Shown: one piece after another, positions 47,375 through 60,223 of the stretch
How the letters are laid out: each line of letters begins with the position of its first letter
Position numbering within the stretch: position 1 is the stretch's first letter
Assembly: GCA_963920635.1 (NCBI GenBank)
Contig: OY987298.1
Location: 41,633,787 to 41,697,786, forward strand
Length of the DNA stretch: 64,000 nucleotides
DNA from: Pseudeuparius sepicola
Taxonomy: Eukaryota > Arthropoda > Insecta > Coleoptera > Anthribidae
Direction of reading: 5' to 3'
Translations under genes and position numbers: made by a program
The notes under the pieces: generated by a model
Told to the model about the DNA's origin: nothing
Seen by the model: only the letters and a program-made list of their open reading frames with translations
Databases searched by the model: none

Positions 47375-47546
47375 GCAGGTTTCGAGTTTAATTCAATGTT
47401 TCCTAAACCAACAGGTTCTATTATTATCTCATTTGTAATATACAGAAGTGCAACATATCTATATTTTATAGGGGCAAATAATTGTAACAATAATTCTCAC
47501 CTTCATAATACTCCAAACTAGGAGTGCCCCAGAAGCAACTGAATTC
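47375..47546 (+). pseudogene. Third relative of the twin elements' unknown frame
   Basis: The + strand reads FEFNSMFPKPTGSIII, a hydrophobic stretch with YLYFIGANN, then NNNSHLHNTPN. After an indel it gives CPRSN in one frame and VPQKQL in another. DNA at 47487-47546 matches the complement of 15885-15960 and 20325-20400. It is more diverged than copies A and B are from each other and is broken. It supports an old coding family behind the NNNNSH/TPN block. The element to which it belongs was not delimited. Confidence 0.5.
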
Positions 47547-47722
47547 TTTTGCGGGGGAGGGAAGCAATCATTATTATTTTGTCTTCGTTCCCATTTGCTA
47601 CTGGGGCTGACTTTTTCCGATAGAACTAAGATAGCATTCGCTCTAATAATAAAACCCTAGAAAACCGTAGTAATCTCAGTGAGTGTAGGACAATTAGTAA
47701 ATCACACAGATAAAGCTTTTAA

Positions 47723-48830
47723 CACTTTCACTGCCATTGGTATATACGTGGCACGACCTAGGTGCCGCATTATTGTTTTTAAATTTCTTAGCAAATTTTA
47801 ATAAATACGGACATATATAGATGTAAACAAAATTTAACACTTAAAAAAAAGTGATTTTAACAAAAACGCGCCCGGCGCGTTGGTGGCACACGGAGTCGTA
47901 AATCATGCCGTGTGCCAGCAACGCGCCTGGCGCGGTTTGGAAAAAACAATGTTTTTTACGCCCTATTATTGTATACGTGGAATAATACTTTTTTTTTGGG
48001 AAAGCACATCACTTTACGAAAGTTTTATTCTACATAAAAAAATAAGAATAAGTATCCAAAAAGTAAAACAAAATAAAAATATTTTCTCTTTGAGATATAA
48101 AAATAATAAAATTTGGTACTATTTCATGCCCATGAAACTAAATCCCCAAAGATAATACACAATTATAGTTATGTGCAGTTATCATATTCTACAATACAGT
48201 GTTTCAAATTTGCTAAGTGTGCAAAAACTATAAATTGCTTCATTCAGCTGTAATGTAAAAGCTCCCCTTCACGTGCGCCAATGTACTTCACTACCTATAT
48301 GAACCAATAAGTTCCAAATTCTCTCTGACTCAAACTATTCTTGCCAACACAATTGAAATCGCTTTTCATAAAATTATAGAAATTTGCATTAGGTAGTTCA
48401 TATCCTACAAATAACTGAATATGTTCGAATGTTTACTTATTTCTTATAATTTCATGTATATTGGACGAAAAATAAAATTAGAAGTCATCAAATATTACCT
48501 AACTATCAGTATTCAATATACAAATAAAAAAAGTATTACTATAAATAAGAAATTACTTACCAATGAATTGAGAGTAGGTACATACACCTGCGAGACTATG
48601 CTAAACCCTGATCTAAAATACCGAAAAAACGGTCAATTTTAAAACCATGTCAGTTTTTACAACCTGTGGGTCTATCCCCATGTGCCTGGCAAATAACAAA
48701 TCCGTTCATGGAGTGCCGGCTCTGTTATGCGTCATTATATATCAATATAACCAGAACGCGCCTGGCGCGTGCAAGGCACACAGGCTATCATCCAGTCAAC
48801 GCGCCAGGCGCGTTGGTGGCAGTGAAAGTG
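47723..48830. mobile_element. piggyBac-like non-autonomous element
   Basis: 1,108 bp flanked by TTAA (47719-47722 and 48831-48834), with inverted ends CACTTTCACTGCCA and TGGCAGTGAAAGTG. Both features match the piggyBac superfamily. Near both ends lie palindromic CGCGCCNGGCGCG sites, two per side (about 47868, 47922, 48755 and 48801), each next to GTGGCA/GTGCC-like sequence. No intact transposase frame is present. Confidence 0.88.
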
Positions 48831-48834
48831 TTAA

Positions 48835-50019
48835 CTAGCAATACCATGAATCCACAATTGGTCTAGGGCTCTTGCCCATCAGCGGTGTTTTTCTATAAAG
48901 ACATGTGCATGCAGTCTGTCTCGACCTCGACTAGAGTCAAGGTCGATCGAAGGCAGAAAAACATGGAGACTAAATAGTTAACAATACTCCGAACATCGCC
49001 TTATATTCAAGGGGTTCAATATGGGTACTGCAAGAATCGAAATTTCTTATATAAATCATTCAGTTCCCTTCAAAACCTATCTCTTGGCATTTTTTCGTAT
49101 CTAGCATCGTTTTATGACAAATAATTGGATTGTTATGAATGATTTGACAGGTGTCAGAGAAAATTAGATATTCTGTGCTGGTGTCCACCCACGGCCCTCT
49201 TCAAATAAACTGGACTACTATTCGAAAACAAATCATTTGTCACACAGCGAGGTCGGCCATACTGTCCGTACCTACACGTCATTGGCTGTTAGGCATATTA
49301 GAATACGGAATTTTAGAGGAATATTTTAAAATTTAATAAGTTTTAAAAATTCGCGGAGTAAGTAAATCAATAATGCAATATTCTAAACATGTGTCTTCTA
49401 TGAAGAAGCAATACAGGGTAATTCAGTCATGATGTAAAAAAATTTAACCAGAGGTGGGAAAAAAAGCTTAATATGAAAACATTGTTTAAAAATTCAAAGG
49501 TCAACAAAAAAAAGAGAAACATATTTCCAGAAGTGTATTAAAGTGTATTAAGACCCTCACCTATTCAGCTGTTAAAGTCCCCAGACGAGTAGTTGCCATT
49601 TGCACAACATATCGTAATTTTTTTTAACCTTTTCCCAGATATTTCAAAAAGGGTAACCTATACACAGTCTAGGTGAATGTATTGCCTTTTTGATTTTTCC
49701 TTGTCTATCAATAATAACGAATGCACGTTGTTTACGAAGACTGCAGTAGCAGACAAAACACAAAATTAAGCGCAAAATGTGCACATATGCATCAAAACTT
49801 TATCACTGTTTACTTTCAACTTCTATAGGTTCATGGCCTCGCGGATCGCGGAAAGCTCTACACGCCATAGTCCACACCCCTGTACTCAAGATATTGACAA
49901 GACTGAATTGGCACAGTCGTTAGGATGCGCGGAAAATCATTGACCAAAAATGAATATACAGTATATCTAGGGTTAAGTGAACAATAACAGGAAAACATTT
50001 TTTTGTCATTGTATTAGAA
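48835..50019. other. Intergenic, no gene
   Basis: A TE end, ACAGGGTAATTCAGTCATGA, at 49413 begins a segment related to 23577-23700. A short dyad around TCGACCTCGACTAGAGTCAAGGTCGA lies near 48920-48945. No coding frame is supported. Confidence 0.5.
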
Positions 50020-50480
50020 AACGCCCCCAATGTTTGCTTCTGCTTGAAAGAATATTGGAATATAGTAAGTTAACATTTCATGTACAGGGCGTTAAAAAAA
50101 TAAAAATCTAAAAATTAAAATAAACTGCACTATTTTTTAAGGATGCAAAAAAATTTACAAAAAAAGGTTTTAAATATCTACTTATTCGTAAATAGGTATA
50201 CTATTTAAATGATGAATTTAAATCCAACAAATTTGCTACTAGGTACAGTATGGTCGAAGTAGATCGATATACCCCCTAATTGGAATTCTGACACTTTTTA
50301 ATTCCAATCAACTATTCTTAGTAATATTTTTTCGTATCCTTAAAAATAATTAGCTTACTTTACTTTTAGTTAATTTGAAGATTTTTAATTTATTTAATGC
50401 CCTCTACATGAAATAATGTTAACAATGTTAACTTATTATATGCCAAAGTTCTTTTAAACACAAGCAAAACTTTTTATCAC
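50020..50480. mobile_element. Foldback element with diverged arms
   Basis: Segments 50021-50150 and 50330-50475 are imperfect inverted copies, sharing ATAGTAAGTTAACATT, TTTCATGTA and GGGCGTTAA-like strings. No coding capacity. Confidence 0.6.
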
Positions 50481-50565
50481 GAATGACTTTTCTCGCAAAA
50501 TGGGAAATAAAAATGTTTTTCCTCTTGTTTACTCTAACCGTGGACTGTATAGAGGGTTTTTCATA

Positions 50566-50604
50566 AAAATTGAATGCTGATCCGAGGGATCAGCATTCAA
50601 TTTT
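50566..50604. repeat. Perfect 18-bp hairpin
   Basis: AAAATTGAATGCTGATCC and its exact complement are separated by GAG. It is not followed by a T run and has no gene beside it, so it is not called a terminator. Confidence 0.9.
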
Positions 50605-51783
50605 CCTAAAGGGCGATAATCCTTGGATGATTTGAAGACATTTTTTTATATGAACAAAGGTCCACAGCCGCTTTATTTCTGAGGTAAAGGGTGTTCTAAT
50701 TTGACAAAAATCAGTTTTCCTTATTATCTCTAAACCCGATTAGTTTTTGTTTAATTTTCAGCTAAATAATAGTTACTATAAAATTATAAAAATCTTGCCT
50801 AGATCGTTTGGTTACCACAAATATGATTAAATTAAGACTAAGAGAAAAAATCCGGACAAGCAAATAAATGAATTTTAATATGTATTTAAAAAACAGTGGC
50901 GTATCATTTTTTTGACTAAAAATATTGCAAGGCATATTAACAGGGACGCCACCGATGAAAATAAAACCTTTATCCTGGAAAAATAGTAGATTATGTCACA
51001 ATGAGTAGAAGTGAGTCTTTTTGTACTGAGGCCAGAGGTTGTCTGACACTAGTAATTTACGTAACAAGTCCGGAAATCATTTCTAGGCGATAGGATGGTT
51101 GCACCGAATTCTAAGCAATGCAATCTACACTTATTGACTGCGAACTTCTTCTAGGGCAACACTAACAGATTTAGCAGTTATTTCGAAACGGATATACCGT
51201 TATAACTACTGAACTGATAGAGAGCGCACCCGAACGTTCTCCAAAAGTTATAAGACAGTTTAGTCAGAGTTACAACAGAGCCGGTACGGGTGCGCCGCGC
51301 TAATCCTCCGGCGATAGTTGTCCGGAGTGAAATAACAGAACATCGTGTAGGGCCGAGACGAGAAATGGAACGGCAGTCGGTCGCATTAGTCTACATTAAC
51401 ATAGTTTAACTTGCCAGCCGACGATTCCACTTTAATTAGTTTAGTTTGATTGGATCGATTCATTTCTATAATTGCAAAGTACGGTGCAATAGGTACTATT
51501 GTGCCAGTATCCATGCACATAACATATATGTGATATATAAGATTCCTTCCGTCTAGGAAATTCGGCTGACGCGTCAAAATGGCTTCTCACTCAAGCAATG
51601 AAACAGATGTGATCGCACCTATAATATCTACAGTCAGAGTCTTGCCAAAATTGGTATGTCTTTCCACGTTCTATATTATTATTATGCCCCTTAAAATTAT
51701 GTTGCTTTATTATAGATCGTCTGACAGTGACAGATTTAGATGCCTCATTTTCGCATACACGCCTGGATGAGGGTTGAAAAGTA
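50605..51783. other. Intergenic, no gene recognised
   Basis: The string ACAGTGGCGTATCATTTTTT near 50900 and GGACGCCACCG near 50943 have a related pair at 56855-56906, probably old TE sequence. The rest shows nothing I can assign. Confidence 0.5.
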
Positions 51784-52180
51784 CATCGAAGTTGAGTAGA
51801 ATGAAGGGAAATTTACGAGTGGCCCCTGGGGATAACATATTATGGAAAATTCACAGAAATCAAAGGTGGCTGTTGCCCATATTTTCACGCATGCCGGTTT
51901 CAATAAATGATTAATTAATAGAACCTCGCTTCGGAAAACCAAAGGCTTGAGTGTTGCAAGTGGCATAAAGGTTTGAAATAAGGGCGTAACCTTGTAAGGA
52001 ATTTTGACCGATTTTTTCACACAAGCCCATCGAAAATATGAAAATGTATAGCGTCACTAGCCACAAAAACACAAAAAACATATTATGCTTAATTAACATA
52101 TATAGAAAAAACGATTTTTCCATATATGTTATACCCATGGGCCGCTCGTAAATTTCCCTTCATTCTACTCAACATCCATG
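51784..52180. mobile_element. Foldback element, ~65-bp arms
   Basis: The left arm GTTGAGTAGAATGAAGGGAA and onward (51784-51850) is repeated inverted at about 52112-52180. The interior is non-coding. Confidence 0.8.
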
Positions 52181-54963
52181 TATTTTTATTGTCTGTTACC
52201 AGAAGTTGATATACTTAAATGAATTTTTATAATTTATATATTGATTAGCTGTTTATATTAAACCTCTCTTTAAATTTATGACACATTCAGAAAATAAACC
52301 AGTGTTAAAACATCCAAGAGTAATATTTGTCTACTGGGACGCTCCAATCCTTTCACGATTATTCAAAACAGTAAACTAATTTAAAATAAATCGTTTTGTA
52401 TGAATAAAAATAAAAGAAACGTATTATACAAATTGCGATCTTTTATTAACCCCGAGATTTCATTGTATAGTATATTCTTCTATGGTATAATCCTAACCTA
52501 TAATAGGTATTGACTTGGTGGAGAGGGTGCTAATGAGGGTGTAATTTTCTTGATAAAATTAATATTATATTATATATTTTTTTAATAAAATAACATCATT
52601 ACTAGCACCCTCGGCGTCAAGTCCATACCAAAGATATATACAACCTTTGTCCATACTAAGTAAAAGTTAACCTCTTAGGAATTAGCAATCAATCTCCCAG
52701 GCAATCCATCAATCACATATTCTTATCAATATTTTGCAATAAAAAGTGAATAGAATAGCTATATAGTGACATAAAATATTTTTCTTGAAATCGGCAGTAA
52801 AGTGTCCCAAAATCGTCATTAAAAGCTCAGAAATCGGCACTGAAGTAACCCATTTTGTACGATTTTTTCAATAAGTAGGCCTTGGCGACATGTAAACATC
52901 AAACGTCAGACTCGGAGCAATCGCCCGTCAAAAGTGATCAAATATTCAAAACCCGGCTTATAAAGGCCCATTTAACTATTCGCACACATTGCGAAATTGT
53001 TACCTATAGCAGCGCAATCTATCAGTATAAATATTTTAATAGGTTTGAATGTCAATAGATTTATTATGGAGGCTGCACAACAAGCAGCAGTTTGTTTTTT
53101 CTGTCCGAAGCTGCCGTGTCTTTGTCATACTTGACCTAGGTAGAGCGATCGTCAAAGTCAAGCAACGCCGCGCGTAGTCGGTTCTTTGACGGGTGATCCC
53201 TTATTATTATTTTCTTGCCTAATAAAACATTTTTTTCCGTTTTCAAAAAAAATATAATATGTACCTCGGCACTGAAGTTCTTTTTATGACTCATGTGGTT
53301 TATTTGCCTCGGCCAGAGGCCTCGGCAACTAAATTCCACATGAGTCATAAAAAGTTGATCTTCAGTGTCTTGGTACATAAATAACTATTTTAAGCAGTTA
53401 CAAGGTATTAAAATTTTCTGGAAATTCAAAATTAAAAAAAAATGAACAAAACAACTTTTTCAAGTAAAACTTTTTGATGTCACGCGTTTAAACAACTCAT
53501 TTCTCATCTTTTTTAAAGCAAAAGGTAGTCACAAAGCTTAACACCAAAATAAACCATTAATTAAAAATTTTCTCCCTATAACGTGAACTTTTCGAGGGAC
53601 ACAAAATTCACCAATGGTCGTGACCGTTCATCAATGGCTTTCGTCCATTCTCGCCCTACGCACCACTGCCATATGTATCCCAATCGGAAATCACTTTTAC
53701 AGCGGAAACATGGCTTTGGACTTTGCAGCCTTGTTTATGCAAATGGAGCGATTGCAGCGAATTTACGCGAGCATACATTAAGCCGCAAATTCTGGCCCAC
53801 TGTGCATGTGGGCGAGCCCATTCGGCGCAATGAAGTAGGCCGTGCCGCATACCCCCCCGCCCTGGAATATTTGAAACGTCCGGATCGCACCCCAAGACCT
53901 CTACAGTTTCCACGAAAAGACACTCTTTAAATGGGGTTTTGACTAAAATCCAATGCAAAAGAAGCGTATACTACACCCGTCGACAAACGGGCTAGTCTGG
54001 TCATAATGTAAAACAAGTACCGACCTCGGAGCGCCACCAACTTGAGGGGTACCCAGTTGTGGCCGTGCTGAAACCACGCCTACGCACAATACTCCATTTA
54101 TTAAAGCCTATTTTACAAATAACAATTTTCGCCCAATAAATCGTACAATTTATTGGTATAAATTATAGATATTTTGGTTTAGTTTAGTTGGGAAAAGGGT
54201 CAAAACGCTATTAAAAACACTATTTCTTCGCCAACGTTTCGATTAATGTATAATCTTCATCAGGGCTCTAAAATACAATACAATCTAGTATATAAAATGA
54301 ATATAAACTAAAAATAAGAATTTAAGAAGAAAGGTTTTCTGGCACATGTTATAAATTTATAAATAAAAAGAAGACTTACCAGAAATAAGATTGATGATTT
54401 TAAATTGTAAGTATATTAACGTTTTAACTGTCTAGTTTTTACTGCCTAGTTTGTTTCTGTTATGTAAATAACAAATTTATAATATAATAACAAATTTATA
54501 ATATAATATTTGTATATTCAAAGTCAGTGTCAAAAATATTAGGTATAGGTAAAGGTATAATTAATAACATGTTGTTAAATGAGAAATGGGTATTTATTTG
54601 TTCAGAATGTTGAAATAAGCTGCATTAAGATTTTCTATATCTACCCTTTGGTTGACACTATTATTTCGTTTTATTGTAATCATTTCTTGTAGTAGTCTTT
54701 TATTTAAATTGGTTTGAGTACCTAAAGCTTTAGTTTCATCAAAATTAAATGTATGGTTAAATTCACGACAGTGTTCAACAAGGGCAGTAATAATATTTAT
54801 AATAATATATTTTTTTAATAATATTTGGGTCACCAACCTTTACTAATTATAAATTATAGAATTTATTGACAAGTATTTATTTATGGCAAAAAAGTTGTTA
54901 CGATAATTTTCCCACGTATGAAGATATTATCGGATTCAAATTTGGTATACGAGATCAAATTCA
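52181..54963. other. Intergenic with one hairpin, no gene
   Basis: No gene is supported. A GC-richer patch lies at about 53590-53930 and contains a TTTATGCAAAT octamer-like string (53735). It could be a conserved non-coding element. The string TCGGCACTGAAGT recurs near 52834 and at the 53259 hairpin. Confidence 0.5.
53259..53378. repeat. Hairpin repeat, ~55-bp arms
   Basis: The arms start ATGTACCTCGGCACTGAAGT. The apex reads GCCTCGGCCAGAGGCCTCGGC. TTTTTATGACTCATGTGG and its complement form most of the stem. Confidence 0.85.
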
Positions 54964-54965
54964 TA

Positions 54966-55446
54966 CAGGGACCGGCAGAAAGTTGGACACAGTAATTTAA
55001 TATTTTTAAACTCTGATTTCGATTAATTTAAATTTCTAGATGCTAATCGAACAAAATTAAAGTTTAGTAGCAAATCCATATGTTATCTGATGACAAGTTG
55101 CGCTTGCGGTATTTTGTTTTTGTAATACACAGGGTGGTCGAAAAAAATACAAAAAAAAATTAAATAACTTTTTTTTACTAGGAGGCTGAGACTTTAAATC
55201 TGACATCCACCTTTGATTCCAAACAGCTTTTGCAAGTAACTTTTTACCGTATTTTTAAAAATAAGGGTACTTTACTCTTGAGTTATTTTGACATTTTTTA
55301 ATCTATTTCGTATCCAAAAAGAGATATTTAAATTTTGATATGTGCGTTTTGAGTTTGAAATGATACACCAACTTTTATCTTATATTTTCTGAGAAATTAA
55401 TAATAAAAAAGTTTTCCATTTGTGTCCAGCTTTCTGCCGGTCACTG
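54966..55446. mobile_element. TA-flanked MITE, 30-bp inverted ends
   Basis: CAGGGACCGGCAGAAAGTTG at left and its near-complement ending CTTTCTGCCGGTCACTG at right, with TA on both sides (54964-54965 and 55447-55448). A further end, ACACAGGGTGGTCG, lies inside at 55127. No coding sequence. Tc1/mariner-like by target site. Confidence 0.8.
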
Positions 55447-55448
55447 TA

Positions 55449-56009
55449 TATAAAGGAGCCTTCGGTAGTGCAATCAAGGATTTCTTTCCCTGTAGTGCTT
55501 CAACTCCATACTATCGCAGAATATTGAAGCTTCGAAAGAACATAAGAATAATCGAAGTAGCGTTCAGGACTCCTTTTCACTGTTATTGTACCAGACTTTG
55601 TAGTAATTGCTTTCTAAAAATAACAAGTCAGTTATTAATAAAAGTGTTTTTTGGTATTTGTGAATGGTCATGCAACAATTTTTAGTGAATTTACCTTCTG
55701 CAATTAGACGTCAGTTTTGTCTAATGCCCCATTGTATTGTTTTCCCACAGTCTGTTTGTGATTGCTTTTAACATTTCCCATCGTGTTGTTTGTTAGTGTT
55801 TTCGCCAGAAACCTGGAAAAACGGAATAACATGATTATAGTTTTATTGAATAATAATACATATGTACATAATAATAAAAAGAAGAAAAGTGATACTTAGG
55901 TTATATTTTGGATTAGAAACTGGAATTTCCTTGGAAATATTTACCACCAAATTGTTCTATTGTTCTACTCACCTGAATGCTTAAATTGTATCACAATAAT
56001 TATTCTCTA
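55449..56009. other. Intergenic, no gene recognised
   Basis: Nothing assignable; only short frames without motifs. Confidence 0.5.
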
Positions 56010-56512
56010 GTAGGTTTTAGAGATATTTTTGAAAAACCCGAAAATTGCCGAAACTTCTTCGGTTTGTAACTTTTTTGTTTCAAGAGTTACCGAAAAAATT
56101 TCCCAATGACATTTGTGGGTAAAACTAATTGCTTTGAGCCTACTTTATCAGAATTTGAAACAATGCCACGGTTCAATGGGTGCTCTCTTAGTACCCACCC
56201 AATAAAACGAGCTCATTTTATTGCAGCGCGCCGTGGCCTCGAATGCTGTACCTTCATGATTTAGGTATATTGCACATTTTTTATATTTTTAAAATTTTCT
56301 AATTTGTATGACGGCTATAAATAAAAAAAATATATTTTTAAGTGTTAAGAGAGCACACAACAAACCATAGTATTTTTTTCAAATTCTGAAGCAAACAGTT
56401 TTTCCAATAAATTTTAAGAAAATTTTTCGGTAACTCTTGAAACAAAAAAGTTACCTACATGCCGAAGTTTCGGCAATTTTTGGTTTTTTGAAAAATATCT
56501 CGGAAAGTAGGC
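56010..56512. mobile_element. Foldback element, ~100-bp arms
   Basis: The left arm (AGATATTTTTGAAAAACCCG, then ATTGCCGAAACTTC and TTTCAAGAGTTACCGAAAAA) is repeated inverted at about 56415-56501. A second, weaker pair of matching strings continues inwards. No coding sequence. Confidence 0.75.
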
Positions 56513-59500
56513 CATTGACCTCGAATGTGTTTACGCAAAGTTAGCTTATCAAAGAAGAATTTTTTTCTTTTGAATAAAGTTCTCAGAAATGTGCATATTT
56601 GTCAAGATTTTCTTGAGTGGCCTTTCTTAAACAAACACCCTGTATTTTTGTCCTTAACTTTTCCAGGTTAACCTGTATATCAATTCTGAAGCTAGATTCA
56701 GATTTTTCATAAAAAAACTACATCATCCTGGTTTTAGTCTGATCTCAAAAACAAAGGATTTAATCGGACTTTATTTGACATCCCATATACAGGGTGTTAA
56801 AAAATATGAAAAAAAGTTTCTATAAATATGTTAGTTACAAAAAAGGCAGTGGCGTACATTTTTTTTTCAATAATATTCGCAAAGGTGCCCCCGGGACGCC
56901 ACTGGACTTAATAATTTTAATCTACATATTAGGGCTAAATTAGCCTCTTAATACAACAAATAACATTGCCAAATTTCAACAGAATCGATATTTTTTAAGA
57001 TATTAATAATTTTTTTAATTTAACATCCTGTATCTTGAAAACTGCATTTCTGGACCCATATTTATAGAAAAAAAATTTCATATTTTTTAACAAGGAATCG
57101 CCCTCTAAAATATCTCCGTCTATTTTTCGAACATCCTGTGTAATACAACGAAAAAGTTTCGCTTTTTGCATTGAAAAAAATATAATTCGATTATACTTTG
57201 AAAGAAATAATTATGTACTTTTCTGTGTGATTTCGTCAGTGGTATTTTATATTACATTCCATCGTTAATGTTAATTTTTTCGTAAATAAATAACACTTCC
57301 GCGACCTCTTCGTTATGGTTTATTTTCAATAAAGTACACATTGGATCAATTCCGATGCAACCGAGCGCAACAACTCACCTTTTATAGCTTTCAAATAACC
57401 CGTCTCGCTGATAAGGTCCTTTCAGTGAACAACAACAAACTTTTGAGGTTATGGTTGGTTGGCCGAAGAAGAGAAAGACATAATTAGTGGGGTTTAAAAT
57501 GGAAACTAGGCAACAGCGAATATTTTTTCCCAGTCGGATTCACATTTTATTTTTGAGGCCTGTCATCTCCCTGTCGGATTCACCTGCTTAGATCTTTTTT
57601 TTTTGTCTGTCACATCTGACAGTTCTGTAAAGCTATCCTTTCTGGCATTCAATATTTCCGTTCACTTTTAGTACAGAAAAACAAAAATAACTAAGCAATT
57701 GTCCATGCCTCATAAACCTATCTGCAGTGCACCCGATGTATGCCTATACGTATGTTCCCTTGGCAGAAAATAATTTTTGAAGAGGACTTCTCAAAACATC
57801 TCACCGGGTCAGGGGCGTCAAGGATTCATAGTACGTAAAAATATTAAAGTTAACACAATCTCGTCTAAACATTAAACATATTCACCCCTCACCTCTATCT
57901 TTCTCCTGGTCACGCTGTGACATCAACAAACCCCAAGGGTTAAGGGAGCCGTCGTACGTTCCTTCTATCTCGGTTTTTTGTGTCTTGGTTTTCCAGAAAA
58001 TAGAATAAGGAGACATCCGTGAAACATTTCTGAAAGTTGGTAGGTTGTCTCTTACTGAATCTTCATAAATTTGTAACGACAATTCGGTCTAGTTTTCGTT
58101 ACGACGTTTTAAATGTCCACCTATACCAGCTGATGTATGATCTATTGCCTACCTATGTAGAGGTTGTTGTTTCAGAACCAAACTGTTGGACAGTATAAAA
58201 AGGTATGTGCCGGTTGCAAAAGTGTTTAATTTACATTCTTCAATTGAAGGTATGTATTATTGGAACAACTACATTGTCGTAAACACTGTCTGACGTAAAT
58301 CACGAAGAAAATATTCACTTTATTCAGTTTTGTGATCGGTTAGCGCAACGGTGCTTCATGTACTTCATGTACGATCAGTCTTTATTTTCGACATTTCCTT
58401 CTAGTCTAGTACCAGTGGTAAGAGTTTGACAGAATTAACAGTTGACACCCCAGCCTGCTCTCTTAATTTTTCATTAACATCTTGTTTTCAAGTTTTTTTT
58501 TCCTAACTAAACCCCCAGGAAACGGAAGTCTCCTATGCGAAAAATCTATAAGCAGTACCCGCGACAAGAAGTCGAGGCACTTCCCTATCGAACACTCGTA
58601 GTAAAGTTACGTCAGGTGAAATTCGGCTTTGATTATTTCTGTCTCGGAAATTTCCATGTGAAAATCTCTATCAAAGCCTAGTTTTACACTTTATGGTCGG
58701 CTGAAGTGGTTTTGTATAGTGTGTGCACTTATTATCGCCGTGCTAATTTAGGTTTTCTGTTGTTTTTTGTCTTGCAAGCACGTGCTTTAAGGTGTGGGAG
58801 TGGACGATTTCCACGCGTTTTTCAAGTTATGCCAGGGGCCTGCAGCAGGTGAACCACGGAGCACAGCCAGGGTGAGTTAGCCGTTAAATTTTAATTTGTG
58901 TTATCAAATACCGTCATTTGGCGACTTTTTGAAGCATTCTCACCTCTAGGCCTGTTCACCCCACTTGTAGGCTTCACGCTGCGAACTGTGGCCATAATTT
59001 TGGATATAAATTTGTTTTATTTGTTTTCATACGAAGGCCGCGAACGTTTAACACTGCATTTCTTAACGGAAATATGAAAAAATCACTTGTTATTTCACTG
59101 CAAATTCGTAGCGGCAATTGCAACAGGTTTGGACATCACTGCTGGTCCAAAAAATGGCGAACGGATCTGGAAAAATGTACAGAAGCAGGTTCACTTCCGA
59201 CGAAGCAACGGAACAATATCGGTTAGCAAGACGCGACGTTTGCATACGCGTCCACGTTTAGGAAACAGAATTGTTATACCACAGAATAGCCACACGTAAG
59301 GCATTCTGTATAATAATAAATTGCTTGTTGAAGCTGGCGCTCCCAAAAATTACAGGCGGACGCGGATCGATATCAATCAGCTGTTAAATCCCATAATAAT
59401 CGGACGGACGATCTTCGACTAGCGCGTCGGCTACGGCGCGGCGGTACGGTGACAGAGACGGCGTGCGTGCGCACAAGCTTTCCCCCATACCATCTAATAC

Positions 59501-60180
59501 CACTATTCGGTGTTGCCGTTTATGCCGACATGTCCCCAAACTGACTTAAAGTCCCTTAAATCCGATTTTTGATTTTCGCGGATTTATACGGGGTTTCATT
59601 CGTTATAAGTTAATCTACTATCTCGTATAATTATTACGCACAAAAACGGGTAAATCCATGTAAAAATCCACTACACAATTAAATTTATACGGAATTAAAT
59701 TACTAAATCAGGTAAATTTTCAGCACACTTGGCAACATAGTAGCGCCGCCCCGAGAGAAGTAGGGGCCGCGAGCCGCAATTGGCTAATACCGCGCACAAG
59801 TTATGAGTAGTGGGGATCACCTGTAGTGTGGGGATCAAGTGGGTATCCGGCGCCCCGCGCTTGCGCTCCTCGCCCAGCTGTAATTTAGTAGGTCAGCCGG
59901 GCCGCGCGGCGTGGAAATTGAGCAAAATCGAGTGAATCAGTGCCAGTGAATTCATTCGTAATTGTAATTATTGCGCGATTCGGCGCGGCGTCGTTTTTGT
60001 GTGAAGTTGGCGTCGGACGCCAGCGCCCGACGCCAACGTCATATGCCCGCGCCTGGCGAATCTCGGCGAAGGAATTAGGGGCAGTAGTCAAGGGCACGCA
60101 GAAGCTTAAATTCACCAGGAGGAGTCGCTGTTTTTCACGCACATTACGCGACATTTCGCCACCAAATTTTTACGAAAAGT
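56513..60180. other. Intergenic; GC-rich patches near 58.8 and 59.4-60.2 kb
   Basis: CAGGGTG-type ends occur at 56637 and 56790. Segment 58780-58880 ends in donor-like AGCCAGGGTGAGTTAG and could be a 5' exon. Segments 59380-59480 and 59740-60180 are GC- and CpG-rich for this window, which could mark a promoter. A 35-codon frame with a good start context (AAAAAATGGCG) lies at 59154-59261. None of this is enough to call a gene. Confidence 0.4.
60006..60037. repeat. GC-rich hairpin
   Basis: GTTGGCGTCGG and its exact complement are separated by 10 bp (ACGCCAGCGC) within the GC-rich patch. Confidence 0.9.
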
Positions 60181-60223
60181 AAGAGGAATGGTAAGGAATT
60201 AACTTGAGAGAGTTCCGAAACGG

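Noticed and set aside
47867..48825. Host zinc-finger or piggyBac C-terminal domain from short Cys-containing frames near 48650
   Set aside because: The cysteines do not fall into a convincing pattern, and the frames are short and overlapping.
50566..50604. Perfect hairpin as a transcription terminator
   Set aside because: The organism is eukaryotic, there is no adjacent gene, and no T run follows in a meaningful context.
53583..53930. 115-codon + strand frame in a GC-richer patch
   Set aside because: Three overlapping frames are open here on both strands and none has domain motifs; composition explains them.
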